Assembly: GCF_029893085.1 (NCBI RefSeq)
Contig: NZ_JARXWI010000008.1
Location: forward strand, 62,001-126,000
Origin: Parabacteroides sp. PFB2-10
GTDB taxonomy: Bacteria; Bacteroidota; Bacteroidia; Bacteroidales; Tannerellaceae
Direction of reading: 5' to 3'
DNA length: 64,000 nucleotides
In this document: piece by piece, positions 1 through 10,385 of the stretch
Numbering within the stretch: the first letter of the stretch is position 1
How the letters are laid out: each line of letters begins with the position of its first letter
Made by a program: the position numbers and the translations under genes
Notes under the pieces: model-generated
Told to the model about the DNA's origin: nothing
The model's database searches: none
Seen by the model: only the letters and a program-made list of their open reading frames with translations

Positions 1-1279
1 TGACGAATCCCGTATTAATTGGGAACAGTTGGAAGGTATCGGCGTTACACGCGACCAGCTTGTTAATACCAATTCGTTGGACAAGATGCTTAATTGGCAA
101 AAATCCCCTGTGTTATTTCCTATTCAGGGAGATATAAACGGAGTCCATATCCAGACCGATGCCCGTTTGTCTTTCCGTGAAAATGCCGAAGGAGAATTGA
201 GCCTTCGCGTACATTCCGTTCGCCAGCAACCGGAACTGGATCAGCCACTGTACGGAACCCAACTTACCGATGCAGACAAAAAGAACCTCTTGGATACAGG
301 TAATGCCGGACGACTGATTGAATTTAATGTTGGCAAGGATAGAACAATCAATGCTTTTGTATCGGTAGATAAGCTGACCAATGAACTAGTTATTCTGAAT
401 GCCGAAAAGATAAAAATTCCGGATAAACTAAAAGGTGTGGATCTTAGCGAGCAGCAAAAACAGGAACTCCGTGAAGGTAAAGGCGTGTACATTGAAAATA
501 TGGTTTCTAAAAACATGAAACCATTCAGTGCGACAGTACAAGTCAATGCTGATAAACGTGGATTGGAATTTCATTTTCCCGACGCGCAAAAACAGGCTCA
601 AAACCATAGCGAGAAAATTAAGCAGGGAGAAATTCCAAATACTTTCCGTAAAGTCAAATTGAGCGAAGACCTAAAGGAAAGCCTGAAAGATGGTTATACG
701 GTTTATGTTTCCGGTTTGAAAGACAAGAAAGGCAAAGACTACAGCGGCTATATAACACTGAATAAGGAACAGGGTAAGATTGACTTTATGTTCCCCGGCC
801 AGTATAAAGAAGCCTTGAAGTCCGGTCTTGTCATTCCTGATAGTCGACATAAGACGCAGGTTGCCGCCAACAGCGAAGGTAAAAAGACAGAAGCAACCAA
901 GAAAGTGGATGAGCCTATGAAGCAAGGTCAAACACAGCCAACCGAAAAACAAGAAGCAAAATTAACCACCGACAAGGAAAAATTACAGTTTGTTGCTAAG
1001 TATGGTTATGAGGGCATATCGAATCATCCGAAGAAAAATGAAGTGTTCAATACAACATTTATGGAAAAATACAATCTTAATAACGATTATAAAAATGCGC
1101 GAACAATTCATTACAATTCAACTTTCGCCGACACGGTAGCCGGGACTGAATCTATGTTAGCCGATAGCAAACAATATTCCGAAAAGATGCAAGACACAGC
1201 ATCCAAAGAGTTGGCTAAACAAGAACAAAAACAAGAGCAGCAGGACGAACCTAAAAAATCAAGAGGTCGAAAAATGTAA
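1..1279 (+). CDS. DUF4099/DUF3945 ICE protein, 5' end outside window
   Basis: The reading frame is open to the left edge: codons from position 2 read DESRINWEQLEGIGVTRDQL, the usual start of a DUF4099 domain, so the true start lies upstream and the TTG at 29 is internal. Two DUF3945-like repeats follow (roughly residues 90-165 and 195-260 counted from position 29), with the phrases KIPDKLKGVDLS and FRKVKLSEDLK. The C-terminal third is a Lys/Gln/Glu-rich linker ending RGRKM. Proteins of this kind accompany topB and the giant helicase in Bacteroidales conjugative elements. Their biochemical role is not known. The family call is firm; the function is open. Confidence 0.85.
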   Translation, partial: DESRINWEQLEGIGVTRDQLVNTNSLDKMLNWQKSPVLFPIQGDINGVHIQTDARLSFRENAEGELSLRVHSVRQQPELDQPLYGTQLTDADKKNLLDTGNAGRLIEFNVGKDRTINAFVSVDKLTNELVILNAEKIKIPDKLKGVDLSEQQKQELREGKGVYIENMVSKNMKPFSATVQVNADKRGLEFHFPDAQKQAQNHSEKIKQGEIPNTFRKVKLSEDLKESLKDGYTVYVSGLKDKKGKDYSGYITLNKEQGKIDFMFPGQYKEALKSGLVIPDSRHKTQVAANSEGKKTEATKKVDEPMKQGQTQPTEKQEAKLTTDKEKLQFVAKYGYEGISNHPKKNEVFNTTFMEKYNLNNDYKNARTIHYNSTFADTVAGTESMLADSKQYSEKMQDTASKELAKQEQKQEQQDEPKKSRGRKM

Positions 1280-1291
1280 TTTTTCAATCAA

Positions 1292-1311
1292 TTATCCACA
1301 AATTAATTCAA
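1292..1311 (+). repeat. 20-bp repeat with perfect DnaA box, copy 1
   Basis: TTATCCACAAATTAATTCAA lies 7 bp before the topB start. The same 20 bases recur at 3548-3567, 7 bp before the DUF1896 start. The first nine bases equal the consensus DnaA box TTATCCACA. It may be a regulator or replication-initiator site, or a shared leader; the sequence alone cannot decide. Confidence 0.7.
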
Positions 1312-1318
1312 AGTTAAA

Positions 1319-3418
1319 ATGAACGATATTAAAATTGCAATTATTGCCGAGAAGCCGTCTGTGGCAAGAAGCATCGCCGAAGTAGTCGGTGCAAAGACAA
1401 AGAAAGATGGCTACTTAGAAGGTAACAACTATATGGTAACGTGGGCTTTCGGACATTTGGTGCAACTTGCACTTCCCGAACACTATGGTGCCAAAGGGTT
1501 TTCAAGGGATCATCTCCCGATTGTCCCCCATGAGTTTATGCTCATTCCCCGACAAGTCCGTGCGGAGAAAGGATACAAAGACGATCCGTCTGCACTGAAG
1601 CAACTGAAAGTCATCGAACAGGTGTTCAAGCAATGCGAGAAGATTATCGTAGCTACCGACAGTGGTAGGGAGGGAGAACTTATCCATCGTTACATCTACG
1701 ATTATCTGGCTTCGGATGTTTATTGTGAACGCCTTTGGATTTCCTCATTAACCGAAAAAGCCATCAAGGAAGGCCTGATAAAACTAAAGCCGGGCACAGA
1801 ATATGATAATCTTTATGCAGCGGCAGAAGCTCGAAGCCAAGCCGATTGGTTAATCGGGATTAATGCCTCCCAAGCATTGAGTGTTGCCGCAGGCAATGGC
1901 GTTTATTCCCTGGGTAGAGTTCAAACACCGACACTTGCAATGATATGCAGCCGCTATCTGGAAAACAAAAACTTCAAACCCGTACCTTTCTGGCAGATGC
2001 AGCTTGTCACTTCCATTCAGGGAAAGAATGTAACGGCAGCGGGGAAAGATAAATTTTCCGACCATACGGAAGCAACCGCCATCTATAATAAGGTACGCTA
2101 TGCTGATAAGGTTACTGCCGTAAAGGTAGAACGCAAGGAAACAAGGCAGGAGCCGCCGCTTCTGTATGACCTGACCACATTGCAGAAGGAAGCCAACAGT
2201 AAACATGGTTTCTCGGCAGATAAAACTTTATCCCTTGCTCAAAAAATATATGAGTCACAGTATCTGACCTACCCAAGAACCGGAAGCAGGTATATTTCAG
2301 ACGATATTTTCCTTGAAGTCGGCAGTTTGATTGATAAGCTGAAAAGATACAATCGGTTTGCTTCTTATGCCGAAAAGCTATCAGATATGAACCTCAACAT
2401 TCGCCCGGTGGACGATACGAAAGTAACCGATCACCATGCTTTGCTTATCACGGAAAAGTTGCCGGATGGTTTAACGGCGGATGAACGCATCATCTATGAA
2501 ATGGTAGCTGGACGAATGCTCGAAGCCTTTTCTTCTACGTGCGTTAAAGATGTAACGACCGTAACATTCGGAATCGACGATACACTATTTGAAGTCAAAG
2601 GCTCTGTTATGAAACGGAAAGGCTGGCGTGAAGTTCTGAATGAAAAAAACGAAGAAGCAGAGGATGCGACGGAACTCCCCGAAATAAACGAGGGCGAAAT
2701 CTATCCCGTATCTTCCATAGACTTACAGGAAAAGCAAACCAAACCCAAACCGCTTCACACGGAGAGTTCCTTGCTCGGAGCGATGGAAACATGCGGAAAG
2801 GATTTGGAGAACGAAGAACAACGGTTTGCCCTGAAGACTTGCGGAATCGGAACGCCTGCAACCCGTGCCGCCATCATCGAAACGCTTTTCTCACGGGATT
2901 ATATCCGCCGGGAGAAAAAGTCACTGGTTCCGACTGACAAAGGGCTTTCCGTCTATGATATAGTCAAAGACAAACGCATTGCCGATGTTGAAATGACCGG
3001 CTATTGGGAGGATGCATTCCTGAAGATTGAACGGGGAGAACAACATGCCAATAATTTCACCAAAGGTATTGAAGTCTATGCACATCAAATCACTGAAGAG
3101 TTATTGAATCTTGAATTGGCATTCTCTGCCAATTCTTATACTTGCCCCAAGTGTGGCAAGCAGGGACTCCGGTTTCTTACTTCTGTTTGTAAATGTTCGG
3201 ATGAGGCTTGTGATTTTGTGATGTACCGTAACTGTGGAGGCAAGAAACTGACCGATGATATTTTCATCGAACTACTCTCCGAAGGGAAAACCCGCCTTAT
3301 CAAAGGCTTTACCAGTAAAGCCGGAAAACGCTTCGATGCATACCTTATCTTAAATAGTGAGTGTAAGGTCGTTTATGAGTTTCCCGAAAGGAAAGGCAGC
3401 TATAAACGAGGAAAATAA
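1319..3418 (+). CDS. topB: DNA topoisomerase III (type IA)
   Basis: A 699-aa type IA topoisomerase, normal length for the family. It relaxes or decatenates single-stranded DNA crossings. The Toprim motif near residue 110 reads ATDSGREGE. The catalytic tyrosine is Tyr318 in LTYPRTGSRY. The C-terminal tail carries a zinc-ribbon-like set of cysteines (CPKCGKQG and CKCSDEAC). ICEs of Bacteroidales usually carry such a plasmid-type TopB, and the CTnDOT excision protein Exc belongs to the same family. It is preceded by a DnaA-box repeat and followed by a terminator, so it is probably its own transcription unit or the end of one starting upstream. Confidence 0.95.
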   Translation: MNDIKIAIIAEKPSVARSIAEVVGAKTKKDGYLEGNNYMVTWAFGHLVQLALPEHYGAKGFSRDHLPIVPHEFMLIPRQVRAEKGYKDDPSALKQLKVIEQVFKQCEKIIVATDSGREGELIHRYIYDYLASDVYCERLWISSLTEKAIKEGLIKLKPGTEYDNLYAAAEARSQADWLIGINASQALSVAAGNGVYSLGRVQTPTLAMICSRYLENKNFKPVPFWQMQLVTSIQGKNVTAAGKDKFSDHTEATAIYNKVRYADKVTAVKVERKETRQEPPLLYDLTTLQKEANSKHGFSADKTLSLAQKIYESQYLTYPRTGSRYISDDIFLEVGSLIDKLKRYNRFASYAEKLSDMNLNIRPVDDTKVTDHHALLITEKLPDGLTADERIIYEMVAGRMLEAFSSTCVKDVTTVTFGIDDTLFEVKGSVMKRKGWREVLNEKNEEAEDATELPEINEGEIYPVSSIDLQEKQTKPKPLHTESSLLGAMETCGKDLENEEQRFALKTCGIGTPATRAAIIETLFSRDYIRREKKSLVPTDKGLSVYDIVKDKRIADVEMTGYWEDAFLKIERGEQHANNFTKGIEVYAHQITEELLNLELAFSANSYTCPKCGKQGLRFLTSVCKCSDEACDFVMYRNCGGKKLTDDIFIELLSEGKTRLIKGFTSKAGKRFDAYLILNSECKVVYEFPERKGSYKRGK

Positions 3419-3481
3419 CTATCTTTGCCACAGATTCTACGAGAAGCATAAAACTGTTTATACGGTGGCTTTGAGTTAATC

Positions 3482-3490
3482 TGTGGATAA
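3482..3490 (-). promoter_or_regulatory. perfect DnaA box, inverted
   Basis: TGTGGATAA is the reverse complement of TTATCCACA. Together with the boxes at 1292 and 3548 it gives three perfect DnaA-box matches within 2.3 kb; the two nearest point towards each other around the topB terminator. Confidence 0.5.
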
Positions 3491-3519
3491 GGCATTCGGG
3501 CTTGAATAACCCGGATGCC
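3491..3519 (+). terminator. terminator after topB
   Basis: GGCATTCGGG and CCCGGATGCC form a 10-bp stem with one mismatch around a 9-base loop, followed by GTTTTCGTTTT. Confidence 0.65.
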
Positions 3520-3547
3520 GTTTTCGTTTTACCCTTTTCTTTCATTT

Positions 3548-3567
3548 TTATCCACAAATTAATTCAA
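3548..3567 (+). repeat. 20-bp repeat with perfect DnaA box, copy 2
   Basis: Identical to the repeat at 1292-1311 and at the same distance, 7 bp, from the next start codon (3575). Conservation of both sequence and position suggests a functional site. Confidence 0.7.
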
Positions 3568-3574
3568 GTCATAT

Positions 3575-4009
3575 ATGAAGAAAAAAGATAAACAGGAATT
3601 ATCCTACTATGGACTTCTTTTGCTCTCATTCTTAAAAGAGAGTCATCCCGACAAAGCAAACGACAAAGATTTTATTCTCCTTCGCTCCGAGCTTGCAGCC
3701 GAAAGTTACGCTACTGCCATTGCCGATGGATATACCCAACTATCGGCAGAAGAAATAGCTTCTTCCATTCTCTACGAAGGGTTATTATTTTCCCGATACG
3801 ATACCATCCGAAACGTACTTATAAATGAGTTTACCATTATTCCGTCAGAAAGAATAGACAGCCTTGCGATGGAATTACTTGTCCCGGCGGAAGAAGTATT
3901 TTCCGGGTATCCCACGGGCGATTCATTTGCTGCCTCTCCCGAATTTACTGCACTTTATACGGAACTGATTGGATTCATTGATTTATGGAGGGAGGAAAAT
4001 GAGCTATAA
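3575..4009 (+). CDS. DUF1896 family protein
   Basis: A 144-aa acidic protein with the DUF1896 pattern: N-terminal [17 protein letters not shown], a central [12 protein letters not shown] and a tail rich in Glu/Leu. The family occurs between topB and the methylase/helicase in Bacteroidales ICEs; no activity is established. Its last 11 bp overlap the start of the next gene (3999), pointing to translational coupling. No membrane segment or signal peptide is seen. Confidence 0.85.
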   Translation: MKKKDKQELSYYGLLLLSFLKESHPDKANDKDFILLRSELAAESYATAIADGYTQLSAEEIASSILYEGLLFSRYDTIRNVLINEFTIIPSERIDSLAMELLVPAEEVFSGYPTGDSFAASPEFTALYTELIGFIDLWREENEL

Positions 4010-7000
4010 TAAAAAGGCTCATTTGAGAGCCAACATAGATGCAATCCGAATCGCCCTCACCCTTGACAGGGAAAACCGCAAGGCAACAGGAACCGAATTG
4101 CAGGTATTACAGCAATACAGCGGTTTCGGAGGATTGAAATGTGTACTTAATCCGGCAGCAACTCTTGCCGACACCGCTTCATGGGCAAAATCGGAGATTG
4201 AACTCTTTCCCCTTGTATCGGAATTACACAGCGTGATTCGGGAGAATACAAACAGTGAACGTGAATACCGTGGGTACATGTCGAGTATTCAGAATTCGGT
4301 CCTTTCCGCTTTCTATACTCCAAAAGAAGTTATCTGCAGTATCAACAACGCTTTAGAGGAAAAAGGAATTATTATCGACCGATTCCTTGACCCATCGGCA
4401 GGTATAGGCGCTTTCTCTTCCCAATTCAAGCTGGCAGATGAGGCAGAAAGTCTCTGTTTTGAAAAAGATTTGCTTACCGGGAAAATACTTTCATCCCTTC
4501 ATCCTGAAAGCAAAGTGAATGTTGAAGGGTTTGAACGTATCGAGGGGCGATACAATAATTATTTTGATGTGGTAGCCTCTAATATCCCATTCGGAGAAAT
4601 GAAAGTCTTCGATTCCGAATATCGAACAAAACAATCGAAAGTCTATCAGGACTCCACCAACTATATACATGACTATTTCTTTCTCAAAGGTCTGGACTCG
4701 GTACGGGAAGGGGGTATCGTTGCCTTTCTTACTTCACAAGGAGTTGCCAACTCTCCCAAGGGTCTTCCGGTAAGAACCCATTTGATGAGTCAGGCTGATT
4801 TAGTTTCAGTTGTCCGACTACCGAATAATCTCTTTATAGATAGTGCCGGAACAGAAGTTGGCAGTGATTTGATTATTCTGCAAAAGAATACCGTAAAGAA
4901 AATTCTATCGGAAAAGGAACTGGATTTTGTTGGCACCCACAAAAATGAAAAGGGAGAATCCATTAATAACCTTTTTGCCGGCAACAAGCTCGATAGAGTA
5001 ATCCACACCAAAGTCGTTGAAGATACCGATATGTACGGTAAGCCCTCTTTTGTCTATCTGCATGATGGAGGAACAAATGGTATTGCTGCCGATTTACAAA
5101 AAATGCTCACAGCGGATTTCTCCCAAAATCTCAATACAGAACTATATCATAGTAATTCCGTCAAACCGCATATAATCGAAACAGTACAATCAAATAGCCC
5201 GACAGAAGAAGACCTTCGAGAAATGGGAGCCTACTTTGATGAACGGGATAAGAAATTCACCCAAGAACATCCACCGACTCCTGAAGATTACGGAATAAAA
5301 GAAGAGAAAGCGAAACGGGAAGAATCATTGGAAGTGAATGTATCCGCCCCGATTGTATCGTTGTATGACCTTTGGGGATTTTCCGAAGAAGAGCGAACAC
5401 AGGTAAAACCCAAACGGGGACAAAAAAGAACTACAACGACAGCCCAAACCATACAGAAGGATTTATTCGGGAATCCCGTCAATGAACGACAGAGCAAACA
5501 GATAAAACCCAAAGCGGTTTCGACTCCACTAAAAGAAAAACCTACAAAGGAAAATACCTATCCTGTTTCCGATGCCAGGAAAGAGGAAGCACAAAAGCAG
5601 TGGGAAGAATATATGAAGCCTCGTCCCTATTCGGGAGAACTAAAAGATTATCACAAAGAGGGTACTTTGGTGATAGAGGAGAACAGACAAATCGGCGTTC
5701 TAAAAAAACGTTACCGGGATAGTGCGGAATTCCATCCTTTGGATATTCCACAGTTACAGAAAGGGAAACTCGAAAAATACATAGCGATACGGGATAGCTA
5801 CAATGAACTGTATGATTTTGAAGCTAAGAATTTAGTTGAAGATGCCGGTTCACGTAAGAAACTCAACGATTTTTATGATGATTATGTGCGTTTATACGGT
5901 AATCTGAATGATAAGCGAAATATCAATACCTTGAAAATGGATGCCGGAGCAACCGCTATCCTTGCTCTCGAACGGAGCGTTAACAGTAAACTTCAAAAGG
6001 CAGATATTTTTGACCATCCGGTAGCATTTAATCCTAACGAGATTGTTTCTATGAACACTTCGGAAGAAGCTTTGATAGCATCCTTAAATAAACACGGGGA
6101 ATTCCGCATGGATTATATGCTTTCCCTGTTAGAGAACAAAACACCTGATGAGCTGATTCGTGATCTTGAAGGGAGAATCTATTTCAATCCCATCATTCAG
6201 AATTTCGAGATACGTGATAAGTTCATTGCCGGGAATGTAGTAGAAAAGGCAGAACGGGTTGAACGCTATTTAGCCAACCATCCTGATGACATTCAGTCTC
6301 AAAAATCGCTTGCGGCCTTACATGATGCCAAACCTCAACCTATCCGGTACGAAGAATTGGATTTTAATTTTGGAGAACGGTGGGTTCCTATGAATGTGTA
6401 TGAAAAATATGCTTCTAAACTGTTTGATACGGATGTTCAGATAGACTACTATGCATCACGGGACGACTTCAACGTAACAGCTAAACATTCGAATCTTATT
6501 ATTTACGAAAAGTTCGGGGTTAAAAGTGAATCCCAGCTGTTCAATGGTATTCATTTGATGAAAAATGCCTTGTTGAACACGACTCCCAACATTACCAAAA
6601 CAGTTGATGTGTTGGATAAGGCTACCGGAGAAATGAAAAAAGCCAAAGTTCCTGATGGGGAAGCCATACAACTTGCCAACAGTAAGATTGATGAGATACG
6701 AGGCGGTTTCTCGGAGTGGTTGGACGACCAACCGAAGGAATACAAGGATAAACTGACGGATTTATATAATCGGAAATTTAACTGTTTTGTACGTCCGCAG
6801 TACGATGGATCGCACCAAACATTTCCTGATCTGAACCTGAAAGGCTTAGGTATTCCAGATTTATACCAATCGCAGAGGGATTGTATCTGGATGCAAAAAA
6901 TGCTTGGCGGAGGCATTGCGGATCATGAAGTGGGTGGCGGTAAAACGCTTATTATGTGCGTATCAGCATATGAAATGAAGCGTTTAGGCATGGCTAACAA

Positions 7001-9590
7001 ACCGATGATTATCGGACTGAAAGCAAACGTACATGAAATAGCTCATACCTTTAAAACCGCTTACCCCAATGCAAAAATCCTTTATCCGGGTAAAGAAGAC
7101 TTTACACCTCAAAACCGCCAAAAGATTTTCAATGAAATCAAGAACAATGATTGGGATTGTGTAATCCTCACTCACGACCAATTCGGGAAAATACCTCAAT
7201 CCCCGGAAATACAACAGGAGATATTCCAAACTGAACTGGATAGTGTGGAAGAGAATCTCCGTATACTTGAGAACCAGACTGGAAAAGCCGCATCCAAACG
7301 TATGCGCCGAGGATTGGAAGTCAGGAAAAACAATCTGGAAGTAAAACTCGAAAGTCTTTCCGAACAGATAAAGAACCGGACGGATGATACCGTAGATTAT
7401 AAATTAATGGGTATCGACCATTTGTTTGTAGATGAGAGTCATCAGTTCAAGAACCTGATGTTTACCACCCGTCACGATAGAGTTGCAGGATTAGGCAATC
7501 CCGAGGGAAGCCAGCGGGCAATGAATATGCTTTTCGCACTCCGCACCATGCAGGAGCGGAAAGATAAAGACCTTTGTGCAACATTTCTTTCCGGTACAAC
7601 TATTTCCAATTCGCTGACGGAGCTTTATTTGCTGTTCAAATACCTCCGTCCGAAAGAATTGGAAAAGCAGGAAATCCGTTCTTTCGATGCATGGGCAGCT
7701 ATCTTTGCCAAGAAGACAACCGACTTTGAGTTTTCTGTAACGAATCAGATTGTTGCCAAAGAAAGGTTTAGATACTTTATTAAAGTCCCTGAACTGGCAG
7801 CTTTTTACAATGAGATAACGGACTTCCGCACCGCCAAAGACATCGGTATCGACCGTCCCGAAAAGAATGAAATACTTCATAATATTCCACCAACTCCACA
7901 GCAGGAAGCCTTTATCGGAAAGCTTATGCAATTCGCCAACACAGGAGATGCCACTATCTTGGGCAGAGAGCCGCTTTCCGAAAGCGAAGAGAAAGCCAAG
8001 ATGCTTATCGCTACCGATTATGCCCGAAAGATGGCATTGGATATGCGTATGATTAGTCCGGCTTATGATGACCATGTAGATAACAAAGCATCACACTGTG
8101 CCGCTAAGGTAGCAGAATACTATAATAAATTTGATGCACAGAAAGGAACACAGTTTGTTTTCAGCGATTTGGGAACATACAAACCCAATGAATGGAATCC
8201 GTACAGCGAAATAAAACGCAAATTGGTGGAAGAGCACGGTATCCCTGCCCATGAGATACGGTTTATTCAGGAGGCGAAGACCGAAAAATCACGAAAAGCG
8301 ATGATTGAAGCTATGAACGAGGGACGGATACGTGTTTTATTCGGTTCGACGTCTATGCTTGGTACAGGTGTCAATGCACAAAAACGGGCGGTTGCTCTTC
8401 ATCATTGCGATATTCCGTGGCGCCCATCGGATCTGGCTCAACGTGATGGCAGGGCTGTTCGTAAAGGTAATGAAGTCGCCAAAGTATTTGCCGGAGATAA
8501 GGTAGATATTATTATCTATGCTGTTGAGAAATCATTGGACTCTTACAAATTCAACTTACTTCAGAACAAGCAAACTTTCATCAATCAACTAAAAACCAAT
8601 ACGCTCGGTAGCCGGACGATAGATGAGGGGAGTATGGATGAGGGGAGTGGAATGAATTTCTCGGAGTACGTTGCTATTCTTTCAGGCAATACAGATTTGT
8701 TGGAGAAAGCCAAATTGGAAAAGAAAATCAATGCGTTGGAGTCGGAACGACGTTCGTTCGAGAAAGGTAAATCTTCTGCTATCTACAAATTGGAAGATAG
8801 TACCCGCCAATTAGACAGCAATAATGAGTTTATTTCTCGCATGACACAGGACTGGTCAATTTTTTCTTCACGGGTAGAGAAAGACAAGGACGGAAATTAC
8901 CTTAATCCAATCAAATTGGATAATTTCGATAGTACAGACCCGAAAGTCATCGGGAAGAAACTTAACGATATAGCCGATAATGCCCGAACCAATACGGAAT
9001 ATTTTAATATCGGGGAATTATATGGCTTCAAGATTGTCGTTAAGTCAGAACCCAGCCAAAAGGAGGGAGTCCTTTTCAATGATAACCGTTTCTTTGTAGT
9101 CGGAGATAGTGGAGTAAAGTACAATTACAACAACGGGCATCTTGCCGTTGATCCGGTTACTGCTTCCAAGAATTTCATAAATGCTTTAGATAAGATACCG
9201 TCTATTTTGGATCAGTATCAGGAGAAAAACAAGAAAATAGAAGCGGATATCCCTGTTTTGAAAGAGGTTGTTAATTCTTCATGGAAGAAAGAACCGGAAC
9301 TGAAAGAACTGAAGACAGAACTGGCAGCATTGGAGCGAAGAATTCAATTGACTCTCACTACTAAGCCGGATGCCACTGGTGGCGAGATAATCAGTAAGGA
9401 GGAAGCGGCTAATTATAGACAGCCTATGGATGATGTCCGGTCTTTCAAACCTCAATCAATTAAAGAGATTATAGATTCGGCAGGAGAAAGATTGATAATA
9501 GCCGGAATAAACAAGCAAGATAAAAAAGAAATGCCGGAACTACCTAAAGAGGAAGTTCCCATACAACAGTCCCGGCGGTTTAAATTATAA
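3999..9590 (+). CDS. giant N6-methylase/SNF2-type helicase of the ICE
   Basis: A 1863-aa protein of the kind found in nearly all large Bacteroidales ICEs. The N-terminal part is methylase-like: DPSAGIGAF near residue 131 (AdoMet motif I) and NIPFGE near residue 195, where true N6-adenine methylases have NPPF/Y, so methylation is uncertain. A middle region rich in charged residues follows. The C-terminal part is an SF2/SNF2-type helicase: Walker A HEVGGGKT from about residue 976, DESH box near 1145, and [10 protein letters not shown] and [11 protein letters not shown] as motifs V and VI. I start at ATG 3999 rather than an upstream TTG because AGGGAGGAAA stands directly before it. Role in transfer or anti-restriction is inference. 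Confidence 0.9.
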   Translation: MSYNKKAHLRANIDAIRIALTLDRENRKATGTELQVLQQYSGFGGLKCVLNPAATLADTASWAKSEIELFPLVSELHSVIRENTNSEREYRGYMSSIQNSVLSAFYTPKEVICSINNALEEKGIIIDRFLDPSAGIGAFSSQFKLADEAESLCFEKDLLTGKILSSLHPESKVNVEGFERIEGRYNNYFDVVASNIPFGEMKVFDSEYRTKQSKVYQDSTNYIHDYFFLKGLDSVREGGIVAFLTSQGVANSPKGLPVRTHLMSQADLVSVVRLPNNLFIDSAGTEVGSDLIILQKNTVKKILSEKELDFVGTHKNEKGESINNLFAGNKLDRVIHTKVVEDTDMYGKPSFVYLHDGGTNGIAADLQKMLTADFSQNLNTELYHSNSVKPHIIETVQSNSPTEEDLREMGAYFDERDKKFTQEHPPTPEDYGIKEEKAKREESLEVNVSAPIVSLYDLWGFSEEERTQVKPKRGQKRTTTTAQTIQKDLFGNPVNERQSKQIKPKAVSTPLKEKPTKENTYPVSDARKEEAQKQWEEYMKPRPYSGELKDYHKEGTLVIEENRQIGVLKKRYRDSAEFHPLDIPQLQKGKLEKYIAIRDSYNELYDFEAKNLVEDAGSRKKLNDFYDDYVRLYGNLNDKRNINTLKMDAGATAILALERSVNSKLQKADIFDHPVAFNPNEIVSMNTSEEALIASLNKHGEFRMDYMLSLLENKTPDELIRDLEGRIYFNPIIQNFEIRDKFIAGNVVEKAERVERYLANHPDDIQSQKSLAALHDAKPQPIRYEELDFNFGERWVPMNVYEKYASKLFDTDVQIDYYASRDDFNVTAKHSNLIIYEKFGVKSESQLFNGIHLMKNALLNTTPNITKTVDVLDKATGEMKKAKVPDGEAIQLANSKIDEIRGGFSEWLDDQPKEYKDKLTDLYNRKFNCFVRPQYDGSHQTFPDLNLKGLGIPDLYQSQRDCIWMQKMLGGGIADHEVGGGKTLIMCVSAYEMKRLGMANKPMIIGLKANVHEIAHTFKTAYPNAKILYPGKEDFTPQNRQKIFNEIKNNDWDCVILTHDQFGKIPQSPEIQQEIFQTELDSVEENLRILENQTGKAASKRMRRGLEVRKNNLEVKLESLSEQIKNRTDDTVDYKLMGIDHLFVDESHQFKNLMFTTRHDRVAGLGNPEGSQRAMNMLFALRTMQERKDKDLCATFLSGTTISNSLTELYLLFKYLRPKELEKQEIRSFDAWAAIFAKKTTDFEFSVTNQIVAKERFRYFIKVPELAAFYNEITDFRTAKDIGIDRPEKNEILHNIPPTPQQEAFIGKLMQFANTGDATILGREPLSESEEKAKMLIATDYARKMALDMRMISPAYDDHVDNKASHCAAKVAEYYNKFDAQKGTQFVFSDLGTYKPNEWNPYSEIKRKLVEEHGIPAHEIRFIQEAKTEKSRKAMIEAMNEGRIRVLFGSTSMLGTGVNAQKRAVALHHCDIPWRPSDLAQRDGRAVRKGNEVAKVFAGDKVDIIIYAVEKSLDSYKFNLLQNKQTFINQLKTNTLGSRTIDEGSMDEGSGMNFSEYVAILSGNTDLLEKAKLEKKINALESERRSFEKGKSSAIYKLEDSTRQLDSNNEFISRMTQDWSIFSSRVEKDKDGNYLNPIKLDNFDSTDPKVIGKKLNDIADNARTNTEYFNIGELYGFKIVVKSEPSQKEGVLFNDNRFFVVGDSGVKYNYNNGHLAVDPVTASKNFINALDKIPSILDQYQEKNKKIEADIPVLKEVVNSSWKKEPELKELKTELAALERRIQLTLTTKPDATGGEIISKEEAANYRQPMDDVRSFKPQSIKEIIDSAGERLIIAGINKQDKKEMPELPKEEVPIQQSRRFKL

Positions 9591-9613
9591 CATTACTCCA
9601 TTTATGGGAAGTG

Positions 9614-9649
9614 AAAAGCCTCTGCATCATAAAGAATGCAGAGGCTTTT
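9614..9649. terminator. bidirectional terminator between convergent genes
   Basis: A perfect 14-bp inverted repeat (AAAAGCCTCTGCAT / ATGCAGAGGCTTTT) with an 8-base loop lies between the helicase gene and the convergent HTH gene. T-runs occur on either strand, so it can end both transcripts. Confidence 0.85.
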
Positions 9650-9669
9650 ACTCATTTACAATACAGGTA

Positions 9670-9972
9670 TCAACCCATAAAGTCATCCCGTCCGGTATTA
9701 TCTTTCGACAAGTGCTCTTTGATGAACGTTTTTACATCGGACTCGTAATACAAGGTCTTTTGTCCAATCTGAATATACTTCAATGCCCCTAAACTCCTAT
9801 AGCGTTGCAGGCTACGCTTACTTAGTTTCAGCATAAGGCATAAATCCTGATTATCATACAACCTTTCTCCGTTCAAGATATTTCGTGCTTTTACACACGA
9901 GAGAATCTCGTCCAGTCTTCCTAATACAGAACACATGGTTGTGTCAAATTTTTCTTCGTTTACTTCCATCAT
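9670..9972 (-). CDS. excisionase-like helix-turn-helix protein
   Basis: A 100-aa protein with a MerR/Xis-type HTH: NQDLCLMLKLSKRSLQRYRSL followed by the wing phrase YIQIGQKTLYYESDVKTF. Such helix_turn_helix (HTH_17) proteins next to RteC are the Xis2c/Xis2d-type excision factors of CTnDOT-like elements, which bend DNA at the attachment site. Here it is read towards the helicase terminator and sits behind a 400-bp non-coding region with an operator-like palindrome. Identity as an excisionase is family-based inference; it could also be a plain regulator. Confidence 0.75.
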   Translation of the reverse strand: MMEVNEEKFDTTMCSVLGRLDEILSCVKARNILNGERLYDNQDLCLMLKLSKRSLQRYRSLGALKYIQIGQKTLYYESDVKTFIKEHLSKDNTGRDDFMG

Positions 9973-10019
9973 TTTAATTTATAAATTCGATGCAAAATTC
10001 TGACGATAAAAGGTTTATC

Positions 10020-10036
10020 TTTCCCACGTTGGGAAA
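10020..10036. promoter_or_regulatory. operator-like palindrome upstream of the HTH gene
   Basis: TTTCCCA-CGT-TGGGAAA is a 7-bp inverted repeat about 50 bp upstream of the HTH start. A TAnnTTTG-like box (GAATTTTG on the minus strand, 9993-10000) lies between it and the gene. In CTnDOT, RteC binds inverted repeats upstream of the xis promoter; this is a candidate for that site by analogy only. Confidence 0.4.
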
Positions 10037-10171
10037 AATACTTTAAATAAGACATCATAATCGATTGATTGTAAGAAGAATATTTCTGAAAGAAGATATT
10101 AACAAAAATCCGAAAAAATGGGAAGGATTAGGGATGGTTAAAAACAAGAAGTGTGGAACTCGCCATGCTCC

Positions 10172-10310
10172 GCAACAAGGTACTGGCATACCCAACTATC
10201 GAAACAGACAAGCCCACACTATACTTGTGTATAGCATGAACATTACATCTGTTGCCTCGATAGTTATTCAAAAAGTGCCAGTTTTTGTTGCGAGACGTTC
10301 AGAAGAACGT
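10172..10310 (-). other. nested hairpin region, possible structured RNA
   Basis: Complementary arms are nested in order. GCAACAA (10172-10178) pairs TTGTTGC (10285-10291). ACTGGCA (10182) pairs TGCCAGT (10276). AACTATCGA (10194) pairs TCGATAGTT (10257). ACAGA (10204) pairs TCTGT (10248). CTATAC (10219) pairs GTATAG (10229). A second hairpin ACGTTC-agaa-GAACGT follows at 10295-10310, and a third at 10331-10350 (GGAAGTAT / ATACTTCC). No convincing protein lies here. It would form the leader of a transcript started at the -7 box at 10369 and read into the excisionase-like gene. Confidence 0.55.
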
Positions 10311-10368
10311 TATGTTATAAATATTTTCGAGGAAGTATCTCTATACTTCCAAAGAATTCATTTGCCTA

Positions 10369-10376
10369 CAAAGATA
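10369..10376 (-). promoter_or_regulatory. -7 box TATCTTTG reading toward the HTH gene
   Basis: CAAAGATA on the plus strand gives TATCTTTG, a perfect Bacteroidetes -7 element, just beyond the end of rteC. No TTTG -33 box is seen upstream, as expected for a promoter needing an activator. Transcription from here would include the nested hairpins. Confidence 0.4.
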
Positions 10377-10385
10377 GTTCATTTT

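Noticed and set aside
3999-5200. restriction-modification enzyme
   Set aside because: The methylase-like part belongs to the giant ICE helicase, has NIPF instead of NPPF/Y, and no restriction partner is present.
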